39,474 nucleotides of DNA from Bacteroidales bacterium UBA5342 (GTDB lineage Bacteria > Bacteroidota > Bacteroidia > Bacteroidales > UBA5342), in the NCBI GenBank assembly GCA_002408065.1, contig DHQI01000117.1:1-39474 (forward strand), read 5' to 3'. Under the pieces are notes generated by a model, which was not told where the DNA came from, did not search any database, and saw only the letters and a list, made by a program, of their open reading frames with translations. Positions within the stretch are counted from its first letter, which is position 1, and every line of letters starts with the position of its first letter. Below are positions 6,812-15,400 of this stretch, one piece after another. The translations under genes were made by a program, and so were the position numbers.

Positions 6812-7984
6812 TCATCTTTTCCCCCTTATTGCATCCGTAGGGCGTAACTTCGCAATCTTACGCGCCGGCAAATAACTCACTATAGCCGAAGCGATAACCA
6901 AAGTAATAATTCCCGTTGCCACAATCCAAGGGCTGTAATAAGGATAGACAATTTGCGGCATAGCGTAACCAAAATCATCGGCTCCCATCGCACCAAAGTT
7001 GATGCCGATTTTATTAATAATAAGAAATACCGGTGTTCCCCAGAGAGCTCCGACAACAACAGCAAAAAGGCTGTGCATTGTGCCTTCCACCGTAAAGAGG
7101 CGGACGACTTGCTGCCGTGTCATTCCCAAGGCAATGTAAGTTCCAATCTCTTTTGTACGGCGAAACACCGACAAAACCTGTGTGTCAAAAATCGCTAACA
7201 TACCGATCAGTAATAGAAAGAAATAAACCACCATTGCTCCGGTGCGTTCTGCACGTATTCCGTTAAAAAACTCTTTCATCAGTTCCTCCTGCGATTGAAA
7301 ATTCCAAGCAGACAACTCACCTGGCATCTCACTTTCAGGATTCAAAGTCAAGTAAGAACACTGCCCTTCGAGCAAACACATTTTTTGCAAAAGATCAATA
7401 TCTAAATAGACCTGACCGTAATCGATGAGCGGATTATCTGAATTAAAAATATGTCCCACCACAAACTGCCGGGCATCAAAAGCCCCGTTGACATCACGCC
7501 AACGAATAAGCATTACATCACCCACCTTCACCTGCAGGTTCTCGGCCATTCGTCGCCCTAGCATCACCACATTATCATCTTCAGCAGACAATAAATGCGT
7601 TGGTAAATCCGGCAATGCTGTTTGACCAGGCTTTACTCCTCTGAGCACCGCTCCTTGCATTCGCCCCTGTGGATATACTGTTGCTTCGCGGATTAATACC
7701 GGAGAAAGAACATGTTCCTTAATCAGTTCCTCAATCACCGGACTGGAGTTCTGGTGCGCATCCTCATAAGTAAAAGGATCCAGGTTGTCATAACCCGCTA
7801 CCCAATACTGCCCGGCCCCCACATCGGTACGTATCATATCGCGGGCACCGTTGCGCGACCATCCCTCTATCATCCCGTTGTAAAACAACATCACTACAAA
7901 AGCTAATGACAGGATGAAGACATTGAGCCACGTGCGGAGACCTGCTCCGGTGAGGTTTTTATATGATAGTTTTATTGATAACAA
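6812..7984 (-). CDS. FtsX/LolE-type ABC transporter permease (paralog 1)
   Basis: A 390-residue permease homologous end to end with the product of 4235-5404: N-terminal helix (about 17-37), periplasmic domain with IRWRDVNGAFDAR, then FtsX helices with SVFRRTKEIGTYIALGMTRQQVV and the C-terminal SYLPARKIAKLRPTDAIRGK. Aligned to the paralog (ATG CTA GCT), the start codon here is TTG (TTG TTA TCA). That TTG lies in the terminal ATCATTG word of the cassette C flank, so the insertion appears to have replaced the original ATG. It probably pairs with the second permease and the ATPase in a LolCDE-like complex. Confidence 0.9.
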   Translation of the reverse strand: MLSIKLSYKNLTGAGLRTWLNVFILSLAFVVMLFYNGMIEGWSRNGARDMIRTDVGAGQYWVAGYDNLDPFTYEDAHQNSSPVIEELIKEHVLSPVLIREATVYPQGRMQGAVLRGVKPGQTALPDLPTHLLSAEDDNVVMLGRRMAENLQVKVGDVMLIRWRDVNGAFDARQFVVGHIFNSDNPLIDYGQVYLDIDLLQKMCLLEGQCSYLTLNPESEMPGELSAWNFQSQEELMKEFFNGIRAERTGAMVVYFFLLLIGMLAIFDTQVLSVFRRTKEIGTYIALGMTRQQVVRLFTVEGTMHSLFAVVVGALWGTPVFLIINKIGINFGAMGADDFGYAMPQIVYPYYSPWIVATGIITLVIASAIVSYLPARKIAKLRPTDAIRGKR

Positions 7985-8478
7985 TGATAGAATGATTTAA
8001 TGATAGAATGAGTGAATAACGCGTCAAACCATTTACCGGTTATTAGATGCCGATGCTCTGGATTTTGACATGATTTTAGTAATCTCTATTGCTTCATCAA
8101 GCAACCTTTTTCCTTCTTGCTTGTCGTTTGACAGATCAGTTTCATCTATAACTTCTAACCAAAAATGGGATTCATCAGACTCCTCTACGACTATGCTTAT
8201 TTTACTATAAAATTCATTCTTTGAGCGACTTCTGCAAGTAGCCCTATAGTTTGCAGCTGTTGAAGATGATGACTTCACCAATTGATAGGTAATAACAGAT
8301 GCTGCCTTGCTAGCTTTTAAAGTGTCACAAAATCGAATGACATCAACCGCAAATTTCTTTGTTCGGGCTTTCATTGCCTCAATAAATTTTTCTTTATCAG
8401 TCACAATATTTAGTATTAGAGTATCTCTTGTTAATCCGCACCCTTATTCTAGCATTCACGCATTCTCACATTCATGCA
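7982..8478 (-). mobile_element. S23-type gene cassette C and its flanks
   Basis: A unit of about 497 bp between the beta-barrel stop codon (8479) and the permease 1 start. It holds the third four-helix-bundle gene. The low flank is a tandem array of GATAGAATGA/TTTAATGATAGAATGAGTG words. Reverse complements of these words (TATCATTAAATCATT, CACTCATT) occur in the gene-less copy near 1477-1508. The high flank has CATTCTCACATTC at 8461-8473, also in that copy. The flank sequence supplies the TTG start of the downstream permease gene. Confidence 0.5.
8033..8404 (-). CDS. Four-helix-bundle protein, S23/IVP family (copy C)
   Basis: A 123-residue S23/IVP-type four-helix-bundle protein, most similar to copy A (MTDKEKFIEAMKARTKKFAV, SYQL/TYQL-VKSSSSTAANYRA, EFYSKISIVVEESDES). 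The start is GTG, positioned exactly like the ATG of the other two copies. The C terminus is Ser/Asn-rich (SRASASNNR). The gene sits between the beta-barrel and permease 1 genes in the same orientation as the operon, so it would be co-transcribed. Family members encoded inside 23S rRNA insertions are thought to help the insertion persist; a similar selfish or RNA-binding role is possible here. Confidence 0.87.
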   Translation of the reverse strand: MTDKEKFIEAMKARTKKFAVDVIRFCDTLKASKAASVITYQLVKSSSSTAANYRATCRSRSKNEFYSKISIVVEESDESHFWLEVIDETDLSNDKQEGKRLLDEAIEITKIMSKSRASASNNR

Positions 8479-9609
8479 TTAAAAATTAAAAACAACCATT
8501 GCCTGTGCACCTTTACCTGACATCATATTTTGCGAAGTATCCATTCCCGGCATCACAAGCAAGGTATTCTCAGGATTCCAATAGGCCATCAGATAAAAGG
8601 TCATCACATCGTATTGCCGAAACCAATTGATAAAATTATAAACATCGTTATTGGCCCAATCGTAATAAACAATAGCTCCTACATTGTCGAACATACCGAT
8701 AGGATAAGTCATTTGCATAGCTGTTAGGTTCACACTTTGGTCAAAGGTAAAAGCCTCTTGTCCCATCCCCACCATCATATGCTCCACAACGGTGTAAAGT
8801 CCGCCACCTAAGCCAAATGTATAATCAACACCGAGCGTTAAATATGACTGATTAGTCAGTGTGCTCATATTTTCAGAGCTATTCACCCAAGCGCCTTCTA
8901 CATAAGCGCTAAACAGAAAGTCCCACCGGGCATCAAAACCCACCCGATTCTCATTAGACTTAAGACCGGCAGCATAAAGACCGGCATCCACCGTTCTATG
9001 ATGATATGTCAAGGCCATTTCTCCACCTAAAACAGGCGATTGCACGCGTCCGCCGTATTCAAAGGAGTCATCATAGGTATCATAAATCTCTAAACCCTTT
9101 TTGGCATCATTACCATAGAGCCCCCATAGCCACATATTGGTATTATCCAAGAAATAATAACGTAGCAATCCGCCATAAACACCGTCTGTAATCCCCAAAG
9201 GATCGCGCGGATCCACACTATCGAACCACATCAGCGGCCTCAGCATCATGGCCTGACCAAAGTCCAGCTTTTGTAAACCCAGGCGACATTCAAACTGCTC
9301 GGTAGAGTAGCGTCCCCATAGCCTGTAGGGTTTTATTTTTCCATCAAAATCAGATGAATCAGCTAAATGAAACCCGGCATTTCCATAGGCATTGAGCGAT
9401 GCTTCAAAATCTAGCAAAGACAGATTGTCAAAGTTTAATTCGTAGTTCAGCTGAGGTAGCGCCCTTATACCAGAATACAAATCCAAATCATTCGACGGGG
9501 TGTAATTAGCAAAAGCCGACAGCTGAGCTTTAAACAACAAATCATCTTCCACCGCCATTGCCAACTGCAAGCTGAAAAAAGTTATCAATATCAAAAGAAA
9601 ACGTTTCAT
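8479..9609 (-). CDS. Outer-membrane beta-barrel protein of the transporter operon
   Basis: A 376-residue protein with a signal peptide (residues 1-19, ending AMA) and then a pattern of alternating polar and hydrophobic strands rich in Tyr, Trp and Gly, ending in aromatic MVVFNF. This is the usual signature of an outer-membrane barrel. Segments such as RLGLQKLDFGQAMMLRPLMWFDSVDPRDPLG recall DUF1302-like and other transport-linked barrels. Its ATG overlaps the TetR stop codon by one base (TGATG), so the two are translationally coupled. In an operon with a LolA-like carrier and a LolCDE-like transporter it is the best candidate for the outer-membrane receiving or export component. Family assignment is uncertain, but barrel location is well supported. 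Confidence 0.8.
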   Translation of the reverse strand: MKRFLLILITFFSLQLAMAVEDDLLFKAQLSAFANYTPSNDLDLYSGIRALPQLNYELNFDNLSLLDFEASLNAYGNAGFHLADSSDFDGKIKPYRLWGRYSTEQFECRLGLQKLDFGQAMMLRPLMWFDSVDPRDPLGITDGVYGGLLRYYFLDNTNMWLWGLYGNDAKKGLEIYDTYDDSFEYGGRVQSPVLGGEMALTYHHRTVDAGLYAAGLKSNENRVGFDARWDFLFSAYVEGAWVNSSENMSTLTNQSYLTLGVDYTFGLGGGLYTVVEHMMVGMGQEAFTFDQSVNLTAMQMTYPIGMFDNVGAIVYYDWANNDVYNFINWFRQYDVMTFYLMAYWNPENTLLVMPGMDTSQNMMSGKGAQAMVVFNF

Positions 9610-10196
9610 CAGCTATAATCTTCAATTAAACGTTCCTTCAACTCATCATATTTTTCCAGAAATGATTCCATACCCGGAAATTCTGCCACCATTACGACTT
9701 GTAAAAGCAAACCTTTCAAGGTTGAAGCAAAATATAAGACCTCGCCCTGAGGATCTTTACGCCCTAGTTTTCTGAAGTATTCTTGCAATAAATCCACATT
9801 AAGGGGCACCATTTTAGCTGCCATTGCAGCTAAATTAGCAGCAACATTCTCCTGAAAACTAAGCGAAAAGATAAGCTTATAATACTTGGGATTCTCCTTC
9901 ACCATGGTATAAATGGTACGCACAAAGTGTTGAAATTCTTCTTTGGAAAGGCGGCCATCCTGATTTACATCCAGCTCTTTGTAAATATCCTTGGCGTAAT
10001 CGGTAAGTATAAAATCAAGCAGGGCATCTTTGCTTTCAAAATAATTATACATCAGCCCCTTAGATATGCCACAAGTTTTAGCTATTTGGTTTACAGACAC
10101 GCCATGAAAGCCATTTTTACTAAACAGTTCCAAAGCTACATCCACGATCTGCTGCTTGCGCTCTTGACGTTGTATTTCGTTTCTTGATTTCTTCAT
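9609..10196 (-). CDS. TetR-family regulator with an EF-hand-like loop
   Basis: A 195-residue TetR/AcrR regulator. The DNA-binding helix-turn-helix is residues 14-53 (IVDVALELFSKNGFHGVSV, then ISKGLMYNYFESKDALL). Residues 76-87, DVNQDGRLSKEE, match a canonical 12-residue EF-hand loop with Asp1, Asn3, Asp5, Gly6, Ser9 and Glu12, flanked by helices. This is unusual for a regulator and suggests calcium or another divalent ion as a cofactor or signal. I chose the ATG at 10196, because longer in-frame starts would run through the promoter and operators. First gene of the operon. The two tandem palindromes just upstream point to autorepression and control of the whole transporter cluster. Confidence 0.92.
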   Translation of the reverse strand: MKKSRNEIQRQERKQQIVDVALELFSKNGFHGVSVNQIAKTCGISKGLMYNYFESKDALLDFILTDYAKDIYKELDVNQDGRLSKEEFQHFVRTIYTMVKENPKYYKLIFSLSFQENVAANLAAMAAKMVPLNVDLLQEYFRKLGRKDPQGEVLYFASTLKGLLLQVVMVAEFPGMESFLEKYDELKERLIEDYS

Positions 10197-10210
10197 TATA
10201 TATTTTTGAC

Positions 10211-10239
10211 TAACCGTTCGGTCATTGAACGTGCGGTCA
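10211..10239. promoter_or_regulatory. Tandem TetR-type operators
   Basis: Two 14-bp palindromes, TAACCGTTCGGTCA (10211-10224) and TGAACGTGCGGTCA (10226-10239), share the half-site TGACCG/CGGTCA, with one mismatch in the second. Their centres are 15 bp apart. They start at the -7 box and end 15 bp before the tetR ATG, so bound repressor would block initiation. Confidence 0.75.
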
Positions 10240-10268
10240 AATATAATATAGATATAAACTATTGTCAA
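10238..10268 (-). promoter_or_regulatory. Promoter of the tetR-transporter operon
   Basis: The minus strand has TTGAC (10268-10264), an 18-nt spacer and TATATTTG (10245-10238), a perfect Bacteroidota -7 box (TAnnTTTG). The operator palindromes overlap and directly follow the -7 box. No other strong promoter is seen within the downstream operon. Confidence 0.7.
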
Positions 10269-10408
10269 GAAGAAATACATTTTTTCAGAAAACAACCCCT
10301 TATTCAACAGCTATCAAGAGCATACCATTCTGCTTTCTTAAGAACCATTAAAGTCCAATCACAGCTACAAACAAGTTGTGGATAATTATTAATGATTTAT
10401 TCCATTCC

Positions 10409-10446
10409 AAAAAAGGCGCTGCAAACCTAATTGCAACGCCTTTTCT
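10409..10446. terminator. Terminator after the DUF4296 gene
   Basis: AAAAGGCG (10411-10418) plus TGCAA (10420-10424) pair with TTGCA (10431-10435) and CGCCTTTT (10437-10444), with one mismatch. On the minus strand the stem is followed by TTTTTT. It closes the ileS-lspA-DUF4296 cluster 18 nt past the last stop codon. Confidence 0.8.
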
Positions 10447-10463
10447 GTAAAATCAACTAAAGC

Positions 10464-11258
10464 TTAATTAAACAAATAAATATTGTGAGCCTCTTGGGAG
10501 ACCTCATAAACACGACAATCTTTGAGAATAAAAGAGACCTCATCAAGCGTATCTTTTTCAGCGGTAAAAGTCATTGCTATCTTGTTAGGACTTCCTTGTA
10601 CTGACCAGTTGATGGCAACATTTTCATCACTTAGAGGAATGTCAAAATTCCTCGTTTCAACATCATCTCCATCATATTGGAATTCAAGATTACAAGTAGC
10701 TTGAGTTACCCCCATAGCTTCTAAGGACATACGCATTTCCATTCTTGGATGTATCAAAGTATCTAACAAGACATTTACCTTAGCTCCGTGTTCAAATTCT
10801 TTATCAGTAAATATTATTTCTCTATTTTTAGGCCAATACTCCTTTTGCACATAAGGTAGAATATCAAGGTCAGCATTTGCAATACGTGCATTTACAGCTT
10901 TAGTGGCCGGGGCTGTTGTAGCGGCATAATTCCCAACTTGTACCTCAACTTCTAGTTGAGTCAAACGGTCAAATACAGCTTCATAAATCTCTGCAAAATC
11001 CGTCAGGTTTTCAGAATAATAAATCATTGAGCTATCAAACTGCGCCTTATCGGTATGGTGTTTTTTATAAATAGTACTGTAAAGATCAAGCTTAGCATCT
11101 GTCTTCTTAAAGTCTGAATTTTGCAATGTGATACCATCTGCCAAGTGGATATCAACCAGTAAATCCTCCATTTGCTCAGGAGAAAGCACATAGCTGTTGC
11201 CACACGAAAAAAGCCCCAGCATCGTAAGTAGAAATAATAGAACGGTTGGTTTTTTCAT
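10464..11258 (-). CDS. DUF4296 domain lipoprotein
   Basis: A 264-residue predicted lipoprotein: signal MKKPTVLLFLLTMLGLFSC with lipobox Cys19. The next ~90 residues match DUF4296 (LSPEQMEDLLVDIHLADG, then KKHHTDKAQFDSSMIYYSENLTDFAEIYEAVFDRL), a domain nearly confined to Bacteroidota and often located beside lspA, as here. The C-terminal half (about 120-264) is a predicted beta-rich region without a recognised family. Function is unknown. It lies 50 nt after lspA, which would mature it, and ends at a strong terminator. Confidence 0.87.
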   Translation of the reverse strand: MKKPTVLLFLLTMLGLFSCGNSYVLSPEQMEDLLVDIHLADGITLQNSDFKKTDAKLDLYSTIYKKHHTDKAQFDSSMIYYSENLTDFAEIYEAVFDRLTQLEVEVQVGNYAATTAPATKAVNARIANADLDILPYVQKEYWPKNREIIFTDKEFEHGAKVNVLLDTLIHPRMEMRMSLEAMGVTQATCNLEFQYDGDDVETRNFDIPLSDENVAINWSVQGSPNKIAMTFTAEKDTLDEVSFILKDCRVYEVSQEAHNIYLFN

Positions 11259-11308
11259 CCGAATTAAATTTGAGTAAAATCAATTTGTTTTGTTAACAAA
11301 TACCTTGC

Positions 11309-11914
11309 CTACTTTTCCTCTTCTTTAAAGAAATGGCGTTGAAAGATCATCATATATACAATACCGCAGGTAATCGCAGAATCAGCAATATTAAATACCG
11401 GGCTAAAGAACAGGAAAGATTTTCCTCCGAAAAGCCAATCAGGATAACTACCTTCAACCATAGGGAACCAGAGCATATCCACCACACGCCCCTGAAGGAA
11501 AGGCGCATAACCCTCACCCCATGAAACAAGATGAGCCACATCGAAATAACTCTCTGTAAAGACCAGACCATAAAACATACTATCGAGAATATTTCCCATA
11601 GCGCCTGCCATTATCATAGCAAAACCAACAATGACACCTCGTGGTGTTTCTTCTTGCCGGGCTAATTTATTGATATAAAACCCAATAGCCGCTACAGCAA
11701 TAATACGGAAAATTGACAAGAAATATTTACCGGCTTTGCCTCCAAATTCCATTCCAAAGGCCATCCCATTATTCTCGGTAAAGTGAATAATGAACCAGTC
11801 AAACACACGCACTTCCTCCCCTAACCTGAAATGGGTTTTGATATAAATCTTAACGACCTGATCGATGAGCAAAATCAGAAAAACAACAATAGCTGCCAGA
11901 TTTTTTTTCAACAT
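11309..11914 (-). CDS. lspA: Lipoprotein signal peptidase (signal peptidase II)
   Basis: A 201-residue inner-membrane aspartyl protease that cleaves the signal peptide of prolipoproteins after lipidation. It has the usual four helices and the family motifs: ENNGMAFG (47-54), GNILDS (107-112), RVVDM with Asp146 and FNIADSAI with Asp178. Asp146 and Asp178 correspond to the catalytic dyad. The loop between them is longer than in enterobacterial LspA, as is common in Bacteroidota. The window encodes many of its likely substrates (lipoproteins at 78, 10464, 16463, 19921, 21164, 21720 and 27815). It lies between the TraR/DksA-like gene and the DUF4296 gene. Confidence 0.96.
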   Translation of the reverse strand: MLKKNLAAIVVFLILLIDQVVKIYIKTHFRLGEEVRVFDWFIIHFTENNGMAFGMEFGGKAGKYFLSIFRIIAVAAIGFYINKLARQEETPRGVIVGFAMIMAGAMGNILDSMFYGLVFTESYFDVAHLVSWGEGYAPFLQGRVVDMLWFPMVEGSYPDWLFGGKSFLFFSPVFNIADSAITCGIVYMMIFQRHFFKEEEK

Positions 11915-11932
11915 AGACTTTATATATTACGA

Positions 11933-11959
11933 AAGAGTTGCCGAAAAACGACAACTCTT
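11933..11959 (-). terminator. Stem-loop between the TraR/DksA-like gene and lspA
   Basis: AAGAGTTG (11933-11940) pairs with CAACTCTT (11952-11959), with an inner CG/CG pair. On the minus strand it is followed only by a short T run, so it looks like a partial terminator or an mRNA-processing hairpin within the cluster. Confidence 0.4.
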
Positions 11960-11992
11960 CAATTTCATTTTTTATAAAAACAAGTCAAGTGC

Positions 11993-12376
11993 TTAGCGTC
12001 TGCCTTCTTTTGCTTCTATACTTAATGTTGCATGCGGTACTGCTCGTAGTCTTTCTTTAGGAATCAGATTACCAGTGACACGACACACCCCGTAAGTCTT
12101 ATTCTCAATACGGATAAGAGCAGACTCCAAATGACTGATAAACTTCTGCTGACGCTGTGCTAACTGTCCGGATTCTTCCTTTGACAAGACAGAAGCACCT
12201 TCTTCCATCACCTTAAAGGTTGGAGATGTATCCTCAGTATCGTTATTGTCACTATGGTCAAGGTTAGACCTTAACATTTCGTAGTCACGACGAGCTTCTT
12301 CTAATTTACTCTCAATAATGGCTTTGAACTCTGCCAACTCAGCATCTGAATACCTATTTTTCATTTTTTCAGCCAT
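11993..12376 (-). CDS. TraR/DksA-family protein with degenerate zinc finger
   Basis: A 127-residue DksA/TraR-type protein: an N-terminal coiled-coil region (about 1-85, rich in Glu, Lys and Gln) then the C-terminal block YGVCRVTGNLIPKERLRAVPHATLSIEAK. In zinc-binding DksA this block holds four Cys; here only one remains, the others being Thr, Ser and Ala, so a zinc-independent fold is expected. It would act on RNA polymerase through the secondary channel. I chose the ATG at 12376 because an unusually good AAGGAGGG Shine-Dalgarno precedes it by about 6 nt; an upstream in-frame start adds 11 residues. It lies between ileS and lspA. Confidence 0.9.
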   Translation of the reverse strand: MAEKMKNRYSDAELAEFKAIIESKLEEARRDYEMLRSNLDHSDNNDTEDTSPTFKVMEEGASVLSKEESGQLAQRQQKFISHLESALIRIENKTYGVCRVTGNLIPKERLRAVPHATLSIEAKEGRR

Positions 12377-12445
12377 AGTGCCCTCCTTTTTAAATAAATT
12401 ATTTATCAATAATAGTAAAAATCCTCCAAACAGGATATCTTTTCA

Positions 12446-15400
12446 CTAAATTTTTTCGATTGTTAACAGGGTGTCAACACCCTCTATTATATCCATTGTC
12501 ACGGGATTTTGAAGCTCTGCAATATCGCACAATACAACTTCAGTTCCCAGAGTCTGAGCCGCAATATAATCGCCATAAGCTTCTACAGCGGCATCTGTTT
12601 CACCTTTACCTATTTTAATCACAATTTTATCAGTCACCTCCAGGCCTGACTCTTTACGTAGATTCTGGATGCGGTTGACAAATTCGCGCGCTACACCCTC
12701 TTTAGCCAATTCGTCAGTAATAGTAACATCAAGAGCCACTGTTAGTTGACCCTCACTAGCTACCAACCACCCCGGAATATCTTCCGAAGTAATCTCGACA
12801 TCCGTCATAGCCAAAGTGACTTCTTCACCATCTAAAAGAATCACTTTCTCACCCTCTTGCTCTATGGCAGCTATATCCTCTTGTGTAAACTGAGCTACAG
12901 CAGCGGCTACCAACTTCATCTTAGGGCCAAATTTAGGACCTAAGACTTTGAAGTTAGGCTTAATCTTTTTCACTAATACACCAGCTGTATCGGTCAAGTA
13001 TTCAACCTCTTTTACGTTAACCTCGTTTAACACAAGATCTTTTACTGCTTCAAATTGAGGCACAAAGTCATCATTTAACACCGGCAACATAATTTTATTT
13101 AATGGCTGACGCACTTTAATGCTCACCTTACGGCGAAGCGCCAAAATCATTGAAGATACACGCTGAGCAATGGCCATACGTTCTTCCAGCTTAACATCAA
13201 TCAAAGCCTCATCATAACTTGGAAAACTAGCCAGATGAACAGACTCATCAGCATGCTTACCACTTACAGCGTTCAAATCTTTAAAGATCTGATCGGTAAT
13301 AAACGGTGCAATAGGCGCTGATAGTTTTACGACAGTCTCTAAACATGTATAAAGTGTTTGGTACGCTGAAATCTTATCTTCATTATAATCCCCACCCCAG
13401 TAACGTTTACGTCCAAGACGCACGTACCAGTTACTCAGATTTTCTATCACAAAATCCTGAATAGCACGACCGGCACGGGTTGGCTCATAGTTTTCGTAAT
13501 GTTCTGTTACTTCTTTTACCAAAGAGTTCAGTAGTGAAATAATCCACCGGTCTATTTCGGGACGCTTCTCTACAGGAATATCTTCCTCGGCAAATTTAAA
13601 ACCGTCAATATTAGCGTAAAGTGCAAAGAAAGAGTAAGTATTATAAAGTGTTCCGAAAAATTTACGTCTCACCTCATCCACTCCGGCAATATCAAATTTC
13701 AGGTTATCCCAAGGCGAAGCATTGGTAATCATATACCAACGAAGCGGGTCGGAACCAAAATCTTCAATAGCGCCAAACGGATCTACTCCATTGCCCAGTC
13801 GCTTGGACATCTTGTTACCTTTTTTATCCAGCACAAGACCGTTTGAGATGATATTTTTGAATGAAACAGTATCAAAAAGCATAGAAGAGATAGCATGTAG
13901 CGTGAAAAACCAACCTCTGGTTTGGTCTACCCCCTCAGCTATGAAATCAGCTCCTTCCCACTGCGCAGCAGTATCTTGCCCTTCAAAAGGATAATGCTCT
14001 TGTGCATAAGGCATTGCTCCGGAATCAAACCAAACATCAATAAGATCACTCTCTCTATACATTGGTGCTCCTTTGGAACTGGCAAGGATAACTTTATCAG
14101 CAATGTGACGGTGCAAGTCCAATTTCTCATAATTCTCAGGGCTGTTATTACCTACTTCAAATCCTTCGTAAGGATTTTCTGTCATCACACCAGCAGCAAT
14201 TGACTTCTCTATTTCAGCCATCAATTCTTCGGCAGAACCGATACATTTTTCTTCATCGCCCTCTTCGGTACGCCAAATAGGCAAAGGAGTACCCCAGAAA
14301 CGTGAACGTGACAAGTTCCAGTCCTGCAAATTCTCCAACCATTTACCAAAACGCCCTGTACCGGTAGATGCCGGCTTCCAGTTGATGGTGTCATTCAATT
14401 CCATCATACGTTCGCGCACTTTCGTTGTGCTGATAAACCAAGAATCCAAAGGATAGTAAAGCACTGGCTTATCAGTACGCCAACAGTGTGGGTAAGAGTG
14501 GACATGCTTTTCTACTTTGAAAGCCATATTATCTTTCTTCAACATCACAGCCAGATCCACATCTAGCGAGGCATCTTTATCAGTTAACTGCTCATCGTAG
14601 GCATTTTTTACCACACGACCAGCATAGTCACCGTAAAGCTTAGTGTCCACATTATTTTTTACGAAGTCTTCAGCCAAATCTTCTATTTTGAAGAATTTAC
14701 CGGTTTTATCCACCATTGGCTGCACATTACCTTCGCTGTCAATCATTACCAACGGTGCAATACCTGCCTGCTTAGCCACACGATCATCGTCCGCACCAAA
14801 AGTAGGGGCTATGTGTACGATACCCGTACCATCTTCGGTGGTTACAAAATCGCCGGTAATTACTTCAAAAGCTTTTCCGTCAGGCTTCACAAAAGGAATC
14901 AACTGCTCATAAGAAACACCTTCGAGCTCCGAACCTTTGTACTCAGCTAGCAGTTCGAAAGGAATTTTCTTATCGCCAGGCTGATAATCGACCATGGCCA
15001 ATTCGGCATTCGCCGGATTGAAGTAAGCCGCATAGCGGTCTTTGGCCAAGATCACCGTTTGAGGCAATCCTGTATATGGATTAAACGTTTTTACCTTAAC
15101 GTAAGTGATGCCTTTACCAACGGCCAAAGCGGTGTTCGACGGCAGCGTCCATGGCGTAGTGGTCCAGGCCATAATGCGTAGATCCTCATCACCATCGAAA
15201 AGGAAGGCTGATTTATCATTTTTCACCACGGTAAACTGCGCCACACAAGTGGTGTCTTTCACATCGCGGTAGCAACCCGGCTGGTTAAGCTCATGCGTAC
15301 TCAAACCAGTACCTGCTGCCGGACTAAAAGGTTGAATAGTGTAACCTTTGTACAAATAGCCTTTGTCATACATTTGCTTCAGCAACCACCACACCGATTC

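Noticed and set aside
7982..7984. Assembly or reading error at the TTG start of permease 1
   Set aside because: The frame, paralog alignment and repeat context are all coherent, so a real TTG start is simpler.
3767..8478. Diversity-generating retroelement, because S23 proteins resemble Avd
   Set aside because: No reverse transcriptase, template repeat or variable repeat is present anywhere in the window.
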